NCBI GenBank assembly: GCA_009845835.1
Contig: VXYV01000010.1
Location: 1 to 35,765, forward strand
Direction of reading: 5' to 3'
Source: Gammaproteobacteria bacterium
Lineage (GTDB): Bacteria; Pseudomonadota; Gammaproteobacteria; Pseudomonadales; Azotimanducaceae
DNA: 35,765 bases
Shown here: positions 8,506 to 17,076 of the stretch, piece after piece
Position numbering within the stretch: position 1 is the stretch's first letter
Layout of the letters: the number at the start of each line of letters is the position of its first letter
Position numbers and translations under genes: made by a program
The notes under the pieces: generated by a model
Seen by the model: only the letters and a program-made list of their open reading frames with translations
The model's database searches: none
What the model was told of the DNA's origin: nothing

Positions 8506-8776
8506 CCTACGAAACAATTGTGTTACGAAGTTCCTTTAAGTCTGCCGTGTTATTATTTCTCTGCAAACCATTCAACTCAGTTACTTGAACCATAAACCAA
8601 AGCAAATTCAATAGGTGAGAATCAAATGAATTCGCCGATTGATCCCAATAGTAAGAGAAATTTTGGGGAATAATTAGAAGAGTACCAATTCAAGGAATGG
8701 GTGTGTTATCCATTCGGCTAGAATCCTACATTCACCATTCCAAACTTCACCGAGGACCTAAAATTGAACTAATATT

Positions 8777-8810
8777 CGTTCCGCAATTTTCGTTCCGCAA
8801 TTTTCGTTCG
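8777..8810. repeat. 14-bp tandem repeat, about 2.4 units
   Basis: The unit cgttccgcaatttt occurs twice head to tail, followed by cgttc. It sits immediately upstream of the putative promoter of the 8874 gene, where a repeated operator or slippage-prone element would be placed. Function unknown. Confidence 0.7.
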
Positions 8811-8827
8811 ATAGATCGAAAAGTAAG

Positions 8828-8833
8828 TATAAT
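8828..8833 (+). promoter_or_regulatory. Putative sigma70 -10 box (TATAAT)
   Basis: A perfect TATAAT lies 40 bases before ATG 8874. The best -35 candidate is a weak TTCGTT at 8803-8808 with a 19-base spacer, inside the tandem repeat. Confidence 0.4.
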
Positions 8834-8873
8834 CTTCGCATCCTCTAACCACTAACTCATCGGAGAGTCAAGC

Positions 8874-9332
8874 ATGAACTTTTGCCAAATTTCCTTTAGA
8901 ATAACGAATTTCATTATTGGTATAACCGTCGTGCTCTGCTTTACAGCTTGGCTTTGTTCCGAAGAACAAAAAGTTCCTAGTGAATCTGATTCCGAATTTA
9001 CTCAATCGGAGCAGAGTGACCACTTTTTTGAACACGTACAACAACTTGAAAACTCCATTCCCGAACTATCAGGGTTAGCCTCGCGCTGGGATCTACTTGA
9101 TGGACAAGATTTGTTTTTAGAGATTGTCCCTAGACTACGTACTTTTTTTGGGTACAAAGGAGAAGATCGATTCGCCTCAATCGTGGAAAAGCTTCAAGAG
9201 TTGCCATGGAAATCTCGTGTAGATTCCTTTAACGACGATCTGGTTGAGTTCAGTAAAGTGTTCGTTTGGCATTCTTTCTTTGTTCACAAAACACAGTCAT
9301 ACGCTGATCTCCAACGTTCTACCCATGAATAA
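8874..9332 (+). CDS. Secreted or membrane-anchored protein of unknown function (possibly 5' part of a split gene)
   Basis: Not recognised. The 152-aa product has one hydrophobic N-terminal segment (about 10-27, possible signal peptide), then an acidic Ser/Glu-rich stretch and a helical domain (LASRWDLLDGQDLFLEI, RLRTFFGYKGEDRF). ATG 8874 follows ggaga. It ends at TAA 9330-9332, but the same frame is open again through TAG 9744-9746, and the next downstream frame (9384) lacks a ribosome site of its own. The two may therefore be one 290-residue gene interrupted by a nonsense codon. Confidence 0.6.
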   Translation: MNFCQISFRITNFIIGITVVLCFTAWLCSEEQKVPSESDSEFTQSEQSDHFFEHVQQLENSIPELSGLASRWDLLDGQDLFLEIVPRLRTFFGYKGEDRFASIVEKLQELPWKSRVDSFNDDLVEFSKVFVWHSFFVHKTQSYADLQRSTHE

Positions 9333-9383
9333 ACTCCTCGAAACAAACCAGAGTACGAAGTAATTGAGATCTTTGCATCTTGC

Positions 9384-9746
9384 ATGGATAAAGCTGAACA
9401 AGTTCAAGCAAATCAAACTATACGATCAATCAATTTTCTGGAACGGGAAATGAGTCGTTTCGAGCGACGATACGCTAAATATTTTGCTAGTAATATCGAG
9501 TTAGACTTGTCTTCAGATATGATTTTGGATCTGCTTAAAGTTCGTCAAAATATTGCAGAAGATCTTAGGGACGTGGAAAAGACATTTAGAGACGATTGGA
9601 GAGAATGCCGTATGAGTTATAGAGAGAAATACGACCCAATCGTTAAAGAGCAACTTGAACAGTACCTTGAAGATTACGAAGGACCACATCGTGAAACCCT
9701 TGAACAACAAATTGAAGAGTATCTGGGGGACACAGATGAAACATAG
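9384..9746 (+). CDS. Coiled-coil protein of unknown function (possibly 3' part of a split gene)
   Basis: The 120 codons are highly charged and mostly helical, with Glu/Arg/Lys-rich heptad-like stretches (NFLEREMSRFERRYAKYF, EQLEQYLEDY, EQQIEEYLGD). There is no hydrophobic segment and no known motif. The frame is the same as the preceding 8874 gene, and 17 sense codons separate its ATG from that gene's TAA. No Shine-Dalgarno sequence lies near ATG 9384. It is probably the C-terminal half of one ancestral protein, or an independently reinitiated product. The end overlaps the next gene by 11 bases. Confidence 0.5.
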   Translation: MDKAEQVQANQTIRSINFLEREMSRFERRYAKYFASNIELDLSSDMILDLLKVRQNIAEDLRDVEKTFRDDWRECRMSYREKYDPIVKEQLEQYLEDYEGPHRETLEQQIEEYLGDTDET

Positions 9747-9969
9747 TACCAAAGTAATCTTCGTGTTGTTTGCGTGTGGTATCAGTCTTGGATATGGAAA
9801 TACCCAACCATTCCCTAGTTGCGCTGACGACTTGGTTGCTTGTATCAAATTTGCAAATCATACTTACATACACGATTGTGGTATGAAAGTAATCGACGCG
9901 ATAGACGCAAAAATTGAGAAGTGCCATGACGCTTACGACAGAAACAAGATTGGTATGGAACTTCCGTAG
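9736..9969 (+). CDS. Small secreted cysteine-containing protein, unknown function
   Basis: A 77-aa product with a clear signal peptide (KHSTK, a hydrophobic core, cleavage likely near GYGN). The mature part is about 55 aa with four cysteines (SCADDLVAC, HDCGMK, EKCHDAYD), suggesting disulfides. ATG 9736 has a strong GGGGGA five bases upstream, better than most genes in the window, which fixes the start. It overlaps the preceding frame by 11 bases. The following small frame at 9978 continues with a similar cysteine pattern, so this gene may be truncated by a frameshift. Confidence 0.6.
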   Translation: MKHSTKVIFVLFACGISLGYGNTQPFPSCADDLVACIKFANHTYIHDCGMKVIDAIDAKIEKCHDAYDRNKIGMELP

Positions 9970-9977
9970 CTAATATA

Positions 9978-10118
9978 ATGTTGGAATTTTGTATAGATCG
10001 GGCGTATGGTGAGAGTCACGGTCCATTAAATGAGTGTGAGCAGCAACTAAATGCTTCTCTCGACAATTGTGATCGTGAATTCGAAAATTGTTTGACATCA
10101 TCGACGACGATACCCTGA
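9978..10118 (+). CDS. 46-codon cysteine-rich ORF, possible frameshifted continuation of the 9736 gene
   Basis: It reads MLEFCIDRAYGE through NECEQQL to DNCDREFENC and then a stop, with four cysteines and an acidic character like the mature part of the preceding protein. There is no signal peptide and no good ribosome site. Its frame is open back to 9930, overlapping the end of the 9736 gene in another phase. This is what a frameshift within one longer cysteine-rich protein would look like. It could also be a chance open frame. Confidence 0.35.
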   Translation: MLEFCIDRAYGESHGPLNECEQQLNASLDNCDREFENCLTSSTTIP

Positions 10119-10694
10119 AAGCACTAGATACTTTGATGTAACTCAAAGACTTTTTTCACTTTCAAGTTACCCGTGGTAATTGAACTGGTAGCCAGCCCTT
10201 CTCGTATGTGGTTTAAGTTAGATCATACTAGTTTTTTAACTGCATGTAAGCAGATGTACATGCAGATCTGACGTTTTCGTGTGTCTATCCTAACCACCAA
10301 GTGCACACACGACTATCGGTTGAATCAAATAGTCTATATATTACCTGTAAACCAAGGAGTCAATTGCGATGCCTTGATTGTCTAACTTAAAATTGACTAG
10401 CGATTCCCTTTTCCTTGATTACATTCAATGAGTAGTTACACACTTTAGTTTATTGTGTGGGGTAACTGTTTCGCGATTCTCTCCACAATGAAAAACCCCA
10501 GTTACTACAAGGGTTTGATCAACATAACTTGCACATACTGCCGTATACCTTGTTTACCTGACTGGTTTAAGCGAGAAAATTATCTACGTTCGATTCGGTA
10601 TATCGCTCTCGAAATATACAAGTTTCGGTGTCGCGTTTGGCACATCGATACTTATCATTTATCGAGTCATAACTTTCTATAACCGGAACCATTT
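10119..10694. other. 576-bp intergenic region
   Basis: It separates the small cysteine-rich genes from the peptide transporter. Two inverted repeats are visible: 10240-10248/10257-10265 and 10278-10284/10305-10311 (cgtgtgt / acacacg). An open frame at 10455-10682 begins with GTG, lacks a ribosome site and recognisable motifs, and is not called. The transporter promoter should lie in the right half. No tRNA-like structure was found. Confidence 0.45.
10240..10265. repeat. Perfect 9-bp inverted repeat
   Basis: Arms ctgcatgta and tacatgcag are separated by 8 bases. It could be an operator or an RNA hairpin; there is no T-run after it. It lies about 430 bases upstream of the transporter gene and 120 bases after the last small ORF. 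Confidence 0.5.
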
Positions 10695-12488
10695 ATGCGA
10701 AAACACATTTATCTTATTGGATTATTCCTAGTAACTTCACTGCTTTTCTCGTGCGGTTCGCCGCAAGATTCGGAAATCGCCACAGTTTCAAGCACTGACA
10801 GAAATAACACAATGGAAAGTACAGAAAATCTCGAATCAGTTGAACTAAATGGAGATTCGAGAACACTAAAGATCTTATATTGGCAAGCACCGTCCATCCT
10901 CAACCCGTATTTATCGAGTGGAACGAAAGATATCGAGTCGAGTTCCTTAATCGTTGAGCCATTAGCGCGCTATGACTCGGTGGATGGCGAAATGGTGCCT
11001 TGGTTAGCAAGTACAATCCCGACGATGGCAAACGGTGGTTTAGCATCTGATTATCGAAGTATTACATGGAATTTACGGACTGACGTTATTTGGTCGGATG
11101 GAACTTCATTTACAGCCGCCGATGTTGTATTCACTTGGATGTATTGTTCAAATGAAGAATTTGGATGCGTCTCCTCAAATGCCTTCAAAGACGTAGCACA
11201 AGTTGTCGCAGTCGATACTCATACGGTGCGAGTCGAATTCACCAAACCAATGTATTTTCCTTACGGACCTTTTGTTGGTTCGCTTACACCGATCATACAA
11301 AAAGAACAGTTTAAAGACTGTCTAGGAGCGGCTGCTCAAGCCTGTACCGAACAAAACTTTAATCCAGTGGGTACGGGTCCCTTCATGGTCGAAGACTTTA
11401 AGGCAAACGATGTCATAACCTTTATTGCCAATCCTAACTACCGCGAAGAGGGTAAACCTTACTTTCAAAAAGTCATCTTCAAGGGTGGCGGCGAAGCCTC
11501 CTCTGCCGCTCGCGCAGTCCTTGAAACGGGCGAGTTCGACTATGCGTGGAACTTACAAGTTGAACCCGAAGTGCTCGAAGGTATGCAAGACACGGGTAAA
11601 GGAGAACTCTTGACTGGATTTGGAAGTAACGTCGAACGAATCATGGTTAACCAAACAAACAATGATTCTTCTCTGGGGCGTGAAAAACGGTCACTCTATC
11701 TCGATGGTACTAACCCTCATCCCTTTCTATCTGATCTCAACGTACGACGAGCACTATCGTTAGCCATCGATCGCTCCATTCTCGTCGAAGTCGGCTATGG
11801 AGACACCGGTCGACCTATGTGTAATGTGATACCTGCGCCGTCGAAATTTGTTTCTGATAATAACGAAGAATGTAAAACGCAAAATATTGAAGAAGCCAAC
11901 CGCCTCCTTGACGAAGCTGGCTGGGTTCGAGGTCGAGACGGCGTACGCGCCAAAGATGGGATTCGACTAAGTATGCTCTACCAAACATCTACCAACTCAG
12001 TCCGTCAAGATACCCAAGCCCTCGTCAAAGAGTGGTGGTCACAGATCGGTGTCGAAACTGAATTACGACATATTGACGGCGCCGTATTTTTCGGCAGCGA
12101 TCAAGGCAGTCCCGATACGCTCGGAAAGTTTTATGCAGACGTCCAAATGTACACAAACAACTTTGAAGGAATTGATCCATCGGAGTACGTCGAAAGCTGG
12201 GTGTGTGAAGAGGTACCAGGTCCTCACAATGATTGGAATGCGTCAAATATTCCACGTGGTTGCTCGGCAGATTTCGACGCTTTAGTTGAGCAACTAGAGG
12301 TAACCGAAGAGTCGCAAGATCGAATCGAGACTATTAAACAAATCAACGACTTTGTGGTCCAAAATTATTGGGAAATTCCACTAATTTGGCGAGCTCGGGT
12401 ATCCGCGAAGTCTGTCTCTCTTAAAGGGGTGAAAATGAACGGTTGGGACTCCGAACTATGGAATGTTGCTGATTGGTATCGAGAGTGA
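10695..12488 (+). CDS. Peptide ABC transporter substrate-binding lipoprotein (family 5)
   Basis: An extracytoplasmic binding protein of the DppA/OppA family (597 aa), predicted to be lipid-anchored in the periplasm. The signal peptide ends in LLFSC with Cys20. Family features include the start of the mature domain (ILYWQAPSILNPYLSSG), VEPLARYDSVDGEMVPWLAS, the WSDGTSFTAADVVFTW segment typical of family 5, and DLNVRRALSLAIDR in domain 2. Long length and a Ser/Glu-rich linker (about 21-55) are normal for the family. Two permease genes follow (55 bp, then 4 bp), forming an operon. Substrate specificity (peptide, nickel, other) cannot be read from the sequence. Confidence 0.9.
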   Translation: MRKHIYLIGLFLVTSLLFSCGSPQDSEIATVSSTDRNNTMESTENLESVELNGDSRTLKILYWQAPSILNPYLSSGTKDIESSSLIVEPLARYDSVDGEMVPWLASTIPTMANGGLASDYRSITWNLRTDVIWSDGTSFTAADVVFTWMYCSNEEFGCVSSNAFKDVAQVVAVDTHTVRVEFTKPMYFPYGPFVGSLTPIIQKEQFKDCLGAAAQACTEQNFNPVGTGPFMVEDFKANDVITFIANPNYREEGKPYFQKVIFKGGGEASSAARAVLETGEFDYAWNLQVEPEVLEGMQDTGKGELLTGFGSNVERIMVNQTNNDSSLGREKRSLYLDGTNPHPFLSDLNVRRALSLAIDRSILVEVGYGDTGRPMCNVIPAPSKFVSDNNEECKTQNIEEANRLLDEAGWVRGRDGVRAKDGIRLSMLYQTSTNSVRQDTQALVKEWWSQIGVETELRHIDGAVFFGSDQGSPDTLGKFYADVQMYTNNFEGIDPSEYVESWVCEEVPGPHNDWNASNIPRGCSADFDALVEQLEVTEESQDRIETIKQINDFVVQNYWEIPLIWRARVSAKSVSLKGVKMNGWDSELWNVADWYRE

Positions 12489-12543
12489 AATGCACCTAAC
12501 CTAACCTTGTCTTCCACTAAACATGCTATAAACTAGTCGCTTC

Positions 12544-13557
12544 ATGCTGAAGTACACCACGCGGCGCTTAATGTTCGCCATCCCGACACTGATTGTGATC
12601 AGTTTTGTCCTGTACGTGTTATTGGATTTAGCGCCAAGTGATCCAACGGGAAATTTACCTCTCACAATTCCACCTGAAGTCCGTGAAAAAATTCGCGATC
12701 AACTGGGGGTAAATGATCCGATTCATGTTGGTTACCTCAAGTGGATGCGACAATTTTTTATCAATGAACCACTCCATATCTTTGAACAAGCGACTGGACT
12801 TTCGATAGGCGATTCCTCAGAACGAGTTAGAGTCGTCTCGTTTACCACCCGTAGTCCAGTAGTCGATCTCATTTTGGATCGACTCCCACAAACTCTGTGG
12901 GTTGTAGGTCTTTCCTACGTAGTCGGGATATTGATTGCCTTACCAATCGGAGTGATATCTGCATACAAGCAGTACAGCTGGTTCGATCAGATTGGCACCT
13001 TCGTGTCGATGGTAGGGTTTTCAGTACCGACGTTTTTTACGGGGTTACTACTCATCATTCTGTTTAGTTCGACACTCGGGTGGTTACCATCAATATACGA
13101 TACGACGCTGCGAGTAACAGACTTTTCTTCATTTTGGCAACAAGTCAAGCAAATGATCATGCCAGTTACAGTATTAGCGTTTTACAACGCTGCCCAGCTA
13201 AGTCGTTTTATGCGTGCTTCGGTGTTAGAAAATCTTAATCAGGATTACGTCCGCACCGCGCGCGCTAAAGGAATGAAAGACCGTGCGATTCTGGTCGGGC
13301 ACATACTGCGAAATAGTATGTTACCAGTTGTGACTATGATTGCACTAGGGGTTCCCACCATTTTTAGTGGAGCAATCATTACGGAACAAATCTTCCGAGT
13401 AAACGGCCTAGGCCATTTATTGATTCATGCCATTCAGAACGGAGATATTTATCTAATCCAATCCTTGACATTCATTTTTGCCGTGCTCATTGTGCTGTTC
13501 AATCTCATCGCCGACCTGTTATACGGCGTTCTCGACCCTCGGATCAAATACACGTAA
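12544..13557 (+). CDS. Peptide ABC transporter permease, DppB/OppB type
   Basis: An inner-membrane subunit of 337 aa with about six hydrophobic segments. The N-terminus (TRRLMFAIPTLIVISFVLYV) is typical of DppB-type permeases. The coupling helix with the EAA-like loop is DYVRTARAKGMKDRAIL near 234-250, followed by HILRNSMLPVVT. A large periplasmic insertion (about residues 30-110) is usual for this type. It is preceded by the binding protein and followed after 4 bases by the second permease. The start ATG 12544 has no clear Shine-Dalgarno sequence. Confidence 0.92.
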   Translation: MLKYTTRRLMFAIPTLIVISFVLYVLLDLAPSDPTGNLPLTIPPEVREKIRDQLGVNDPIHVGYLKWMRQFFINEPLHIFEQATGLSIGDSSERVRVVSFTTRSPVVDLILDRLPQTLWVVGLSYVVGILIALPIGVISAYKQYSWFDQIGTFVSMVGFSVPTFFTGLLLIILFSSTLGWLPSIYDTTLRVTDFSSFWQQVKQMIMPVTVLAFYNAAQLSRFMRASVLENLNQDYVRTARAKGMKDRAILVGHILRNSMLPVVTMIALGVPTIFSGAIITEQIFRVNGLGHLLIHAIQNGDIYLIQSLTFIFAVLIVLFNLIADLLYGVLDPRIKYT

Positions 13558-13561
13558 TAGC

Positions 13562-14494
13562 ATGGCATTGAAAGGACAACAAGCACAGTATCAACAGGCA
13601 TTGTTGAACGCACAAGAACATCCTTCACCATGGATGATTGTTTGGATCGCGTTACGAAATCATAAAGGTGCTTTAGTCGGTGCTGGAGTTTTTGGATTCA
13701 TCACGTTCGCCGTATTAGTAGGTCCCCTCTTCTACCCCTATGATCCAGCGGCTATAGATTTGACGGTCCGAAATCAAGGTATGTCATGGGTTCATTGGTT
13801 CGGGACGGATAACTTAGGAAGAGATACGTTAGCACGGATCTTATCAGGGGGACGTGTCGCCTTGTCAGTGGGATTCACCGCGATGGTTTTGTCGTTAGTT
13901 TTGGGAACTGCTATCGGGTTATTAGCGGGGTACTACAAACGTCTCGACGGACCGTTAATGCGTTTCACCGACTTTTTCCTAGCACTCCCGCTCCTCCCGT
14001 TGCTGCTCGTAATCATCGTGTTTTTCCGCGATACACTCAGTTCTACGTTTGGTCAGAACATGGGGATATTTCTACTTGTCGTGGTGATTATCGGTATCAC
14101 AAGTTGGATGCAGATCGCGCGAATAGTACGCAGCGAAACACTTGCTTTGAAAGAACGTGAATTTGTGAAAGCAGCAGTCAGTGTGGGAACTTCTGGACGA
14201 CACATCGTGATCAATCACATCCTACCCAATATTTTGAGTCCAATTATGGTGTCTGCGACCCTAGGGATCGCGAATGCTATCATTACGGAGTCTACACTAT
14301 CGTTCTTAGGTCTAGGGTTCCCTTCTGATTTTCCGACTTGGGGACGATTGCTGTTTGATGGTTCTAACTATATTCAAATCAATGTGGAACGTGTAATATG
14401 GCCTGGACTTGCTATTTCACTTACGGTTTTGAGCATTAATTACATGGGCGATGCTCTACGCGATGCTATTGACCCAAGAGTTCGCAACAAGTGA
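13562..14494 (+). CDS. Peptide ABC transporter permease, DppC/OppC type
   Basis: The second transmembrane subunit (310 aa). It has the DppC hallmarks: HWFGTDNLGRDTLARILSGG near 75-95, an EAA loop EFVKAAVSVGTSG starting at 200, and ESTLSFLGLGF near the C-terminus. ATG 13562 is chosen; an open frame reaches back to 13478 but overlaps the DppB-type gene. No ABC ATPase (DppD/DppF) follows. The next gene is miaB, 34 bases downstream, so the ATPases must be encoded elsewhere or shared. Confidence 0.92.
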   Translation: MALKGQQAQYQQALLNAQEHPSPWMIVWIALRNHKGALVGAGVFGFITFAVLVGPLFYPYDPAAIDLTVRNQGMSWVHWFGTDNLGRDTLARILSGGRVALSVGFTAMVLSLVLGTAIGLLAGYYKRLDGPLMRFTDFFLALPLLPLLLVIIVFFRDTLSSTFGQNMGIFLLVVVIIGITSWMQIARIVRSETLALKEREFVKAAVSVGTSGRHIVINHILPNILSPIMVSATLGIANAIITESTLSFLGLGFPSDFPTWGRLLFDGSNYIQINVERVIWPGLAISLTVLSINYMGDALRDAIDPRVRNK

Positions 14495-14528
14495 TGTCGT
14501 CTAACTGGTTCGAACACTATTTCCACGT

Positions 14529-15848
14529 ATGAAACTTTTCGTGAAAACGTACGGTTGTCAGATGAATGACTACGATTCATCCAAGATCTGTGATGTACTG
14601 AAAGCTAGTCACGCCGCGACCATTACAGACAACCCACAAGAAGCTGATGTCATTCTGATGAATACCTGCTCAATCCGAGAAAAAGCCCAAGAAAAGGTGT
14701 TTCATGAACTCGGTAGATACCGTCGTCTCAAACTCGATAAGAATGATCTACTCATAGGTGTAGGCGGCTGTGTGGCATCTCAGGAAGGGGACGCGATCCT
14801 GACCCGTGCGCCATTCGTCGACCTAGTGTTTGGTCCACAAACACTGCATCGATTACCGAACATGATCGATCAAGTGCGCGACGCTGGGCAACCAGTGGTT
14901 GACATCTCTTTCCCAGAAATCGAAAAATTCGATCGGTTACCTACACCTAACACAAGCAGTGTCCATGCGTATGTATCTGTGATGGAAGGGTGTAGCAAGT
15001 TTTGCACTTTTTGTGTTGTTCCGTACACGCGCGGACCAGAAGTTAGTCGACCTGTAAGTGACATCATGCGGGAGGTCGTCGCCCTTGTCAACCAAGGTGT
15101 CAAAGAAATTCACTTTTTGGGACAGAATGTGAACGCCTATCGCGGCACTTTCGAAGGTGGTAAGGCTGATCTTGCCGAATTGATTTTTTACACATCGAAG
15201 ATTGATGGTGTAGAACGTATTCGATTTACAACTTCACATCCCGTTGAGTTTTCGGATTCACTGATTGAAGCTTATCGCACAATTCCAACGTTGGTAAGTC
15301 ACTTGCATTTACCGGTGCAGTCTGGTTCTGATCGCGTGTTAGCTAGGATGAAACGCGGTCACACGGTCTTGGAGTACAAGTCGAAAATCCGCAAATTACG
15401 TGAGGCTAGACCAGACATCGCGCTATCTTCCGACTTTATTGTTGGCTTTCCAGGTGAAACTGAAGAGGATTTCGTAGCAACGATGAAACTGGTCGAACAA
15501 CTCAACTTCGACACTTCCTTTAGTTTTATCTACAGTGCTCGCCCGGGTACTCCGGCGGCATCGATGGTCGATAATACCCCAATGTTACAAAAACAAGATC
15601 GTTTAACACGACTACAGTCGCTACTACGCCAGCGAGCAAATGCCTATGCCCAATCGATGGTCGGTACACGTCAACGTGTGCTAGTGACCGGTCCCTCGAG
15701 ACGAACACCCCAAGGGCTACAAGGGAGGACTGAAAACAATCGTGTGGTGAACTTTGTTGCCGATAGCTCAGTTCCATCACTAGTTGATGTGACTATCACA
15801 GAAGCACTGCCGAATTCACTTCGCGGAGAACTGGTTCCTACCCCTTAA
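14529..15848 (+). CDS. miaB: tRNA-2-methylthio-N6-dimethylallyladenosine synthase MiaB
   Basis: A radical-SAM methylthiotransferase that converts i6A37 to ms2i6A37 in tRNA. It is 439 aa, normal length. The N-terminal domain holds the three auxiliary-cluster cysteines Cys10, Cys47 and Cys81. The radical-SAM motif CSKFCTFC gives Cys155, Cys159 and Cys162. A C-terminal TRAM domain follows (about 375-435). It sits 34 bases behind the permease. In many gammaproteobacteria miaB is followed by phoH-ybeY; here it instead converges on serA, the two stop codons sharing a TTAA. Confidence 0.95.
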   Translation: MKLFVKTYGCQMNDYDSSKICDVLKASHAATITDNPQEADVILMNTCSIREKAQEKVFHELGRYRRLKLDKNDLLIGVGGCVASQEGDAILTRAPFVDLVFGPQTLHRLPNMIDQVRDAGQPVVDISFPEIEKFDRLPTPNTSSVHAYVSVMEGCSKFCTFCVVPYTRGPEVSRPVSDIMREVVALVNQGVKEIHFLGQNVNAYRGTFEGGKADLAELIFYTSKIDGVERIRFTTSHPVEFSDSLIEAYRTIPTLVSHLHLPVQSGSDRVLARMKRGHTVLEYKSKIRKLREARPDIALSSDFIVGFPGETEEDFVATMKLVEQLNFDTSFSFIYSARPGTPAASMVDNTPMLQKQDRLTRLQSLLRQRANAYAQSMVGTRQRVLVTGPSRRTPQGLQGRTENNRVVNFVADSSVPSLVDVTITEALPNSLRGELVPTP

Positions 15849-17023
15849 GCGAACCCAATCGGTCGAACATCAATCACCCGTTTGATGGCACGCAGTTTGT
15901 CTAATTGTTCGCCACTCGGTTCCCGATCAAGATCGATGAGATGGTAAGCTACCGCGTCACGTCGACTACTGTTTAATCCTTCGACACCTAACTCAGCTAC
16001 CCCAAGAGTCGACAACACAATACTCAGACAATTTGTCGCCTGCAGTGTTGTAAGTGAAACGCGAAATCCACGTGTTCGTTCCAACTGCACGTTAGGGAAA
16101 TTCACTGAATTGACAGTATCTCCATGGTGAAAGAAATTTATCAATTGGGTGACAGCCATCGCCGCTGAGTTTTCTTCCGCTTCAACGGTACTTGCCCCTA
16201 AATGAGGTGTGGAATAAATACTCGCATGACCAGAGTATTCGTGCATTGGAAAGTCGTTAAAGTACTTTGCTAACAATCCTGTTTGTAACGCTTCTAGGAC
16301 ATCGTTGTGATTGACAACTTCGGACCGTGCGAAGTTAAGCAACACTGTCCCACGTTCACATTCAGACAGTAGTGTCCGATCGATTAGTCCATGATTATCT
16401 TTGGTTGCAGGTAAATGTAAGGAGATGATATCGGATTGCGCAAACAATGCCTGCAAACAATCAAGCTTCTTAACTTGTAACGGTACACGTGGCGAGGTGG
16501 GCGGTAGTAGATACGGATCGTACCCGAGTACTTGCATGCCCATCGCAAGTGCAATATTCGCAACCGTGGCACCAATTGCACCTAAACCCACAATTCCCAG
16601 AACTCGGCCTTTTAGTTCGCGTCCCACATACTTCTTTTTACCATCTTCGATGTATTGTTTAAATGCCGGACCTTGTAGGTTTTTCGGTATTTCATTGACA
16701 AACTTTACGCCTCCAAGTACGTCGCGCGACGAAAGCAGCATGGCTGCGACTACAAGCTCTTTCACCGAATTAGCGTTTGCCCCAGGCGTATTGAATACAA
16801 CGATTCCTCTTTTGGTACACTCATCAACGGGGATGTTGTTGATCCCAGCACCAGCTCTAGCGATTGCTAGCAGCCCGGAATGGAGACTGTCAACCGAAAG
16901 TGGGTGACTTCGGAGCAACAAGGCATGAGGATTCCGTAATTCGGGTCCTACGGAAAACAATTCCGTTGGGAATAGACTGAGACCACTCGGCGCGATACGA
17001 TTAAAGGTTTTTACACGATACAC
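15845..17023 (-). CDS. serA: D-3-phosphoglycerate dehydrogenase
   Basis: Oxidises 3-phosphoglycerate to 3-phosphohydroxypyruvate, the first step of serine synthesis. It is 392 aa, a short form with one C-terminal regulatory region. It has the substrate-domain segment [20 protein letters not shown], the NAD loop GLGAIG (146-151), an LNFARSEVV segment with the catalytic Arg, and [13 protein letters not shown] with the catalytic His. The C-terminal 75 residues look like an ACT-type domain. Start GTG 17023. The gene is 53 bases behind murG on the same strand, a plausible operon. Confidence 0.93.
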   Translation of the reverse strand: MYRVKTFNRIAPSGLSLFPTELFSVGPELRNPHALLLRSHPLSVDSLHSGLLAIARAGAGINNIPVDECTKRGIVVFNTPGANANSVKELVVAAMLLSSRDVLGGVKFVNEIPKNLQGPAFKQYIEDGKKKYVGRELKGRVLGIVGLGAIGATVANIALAMGMQVLGYDPYLLPPTSPRVPLQVKKLDCLQALFAQSDIISLHLPATKDNHGLIDRTLLSECERGTVLLNFARSEVVNHNDVLEALQTGLLAKYFNDFPMHEYSGHASIYSTPHLGASTVEAEENSAAMAVTQLINFFHHGDTVNSVNFPNVQLERTRGFRVSLTTLQATNCLSIVLSTLGVAELGVEGLNSSRRDAVAYHLIDLDREPSGEQLDKLRAIKRVIDVRPIGFA

Positions 17024-17076
17024 AGTGAGACGAAATATTGATTAAAAAGTCGCTAAATTTTATTTTTGTTCGAATG

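Larger units (their letters stand above)
8506..8873. other. 368-bp intergenic region, no supported gene
   Basis: The region lies between mnmC and a lineage-specific secreted protein. It contains a 14-base tandem repeat (8777-8810) and a TATAAT box (8828-8833). A 15-codon frame at 8626-8673 follows an aggtgag and is too short to call. No terminator hairpin was seen after mnmC. Confidence 0.5.

Noticed and set aside
10590..10620. tRNA T-arm-like ttcgatt
   Set aside because: The flanking bases do not form a five-pair stem and no acceptor or anticodon arm is found nearby.
10455..10682. Open frame of 75 codons upstream of the transporter
   Set aside because: No ribosome site, Cys/Tyr/Ile-rich random-looking composition, and it ends 12 bases before the transporter gene where a promoter or leader is expected.
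16401..16907. 168-codon frame on the plus strand
   Set aside because: It is antisense to serA, whose motifs are clear; the long frame is a by-product of serA codon usage.
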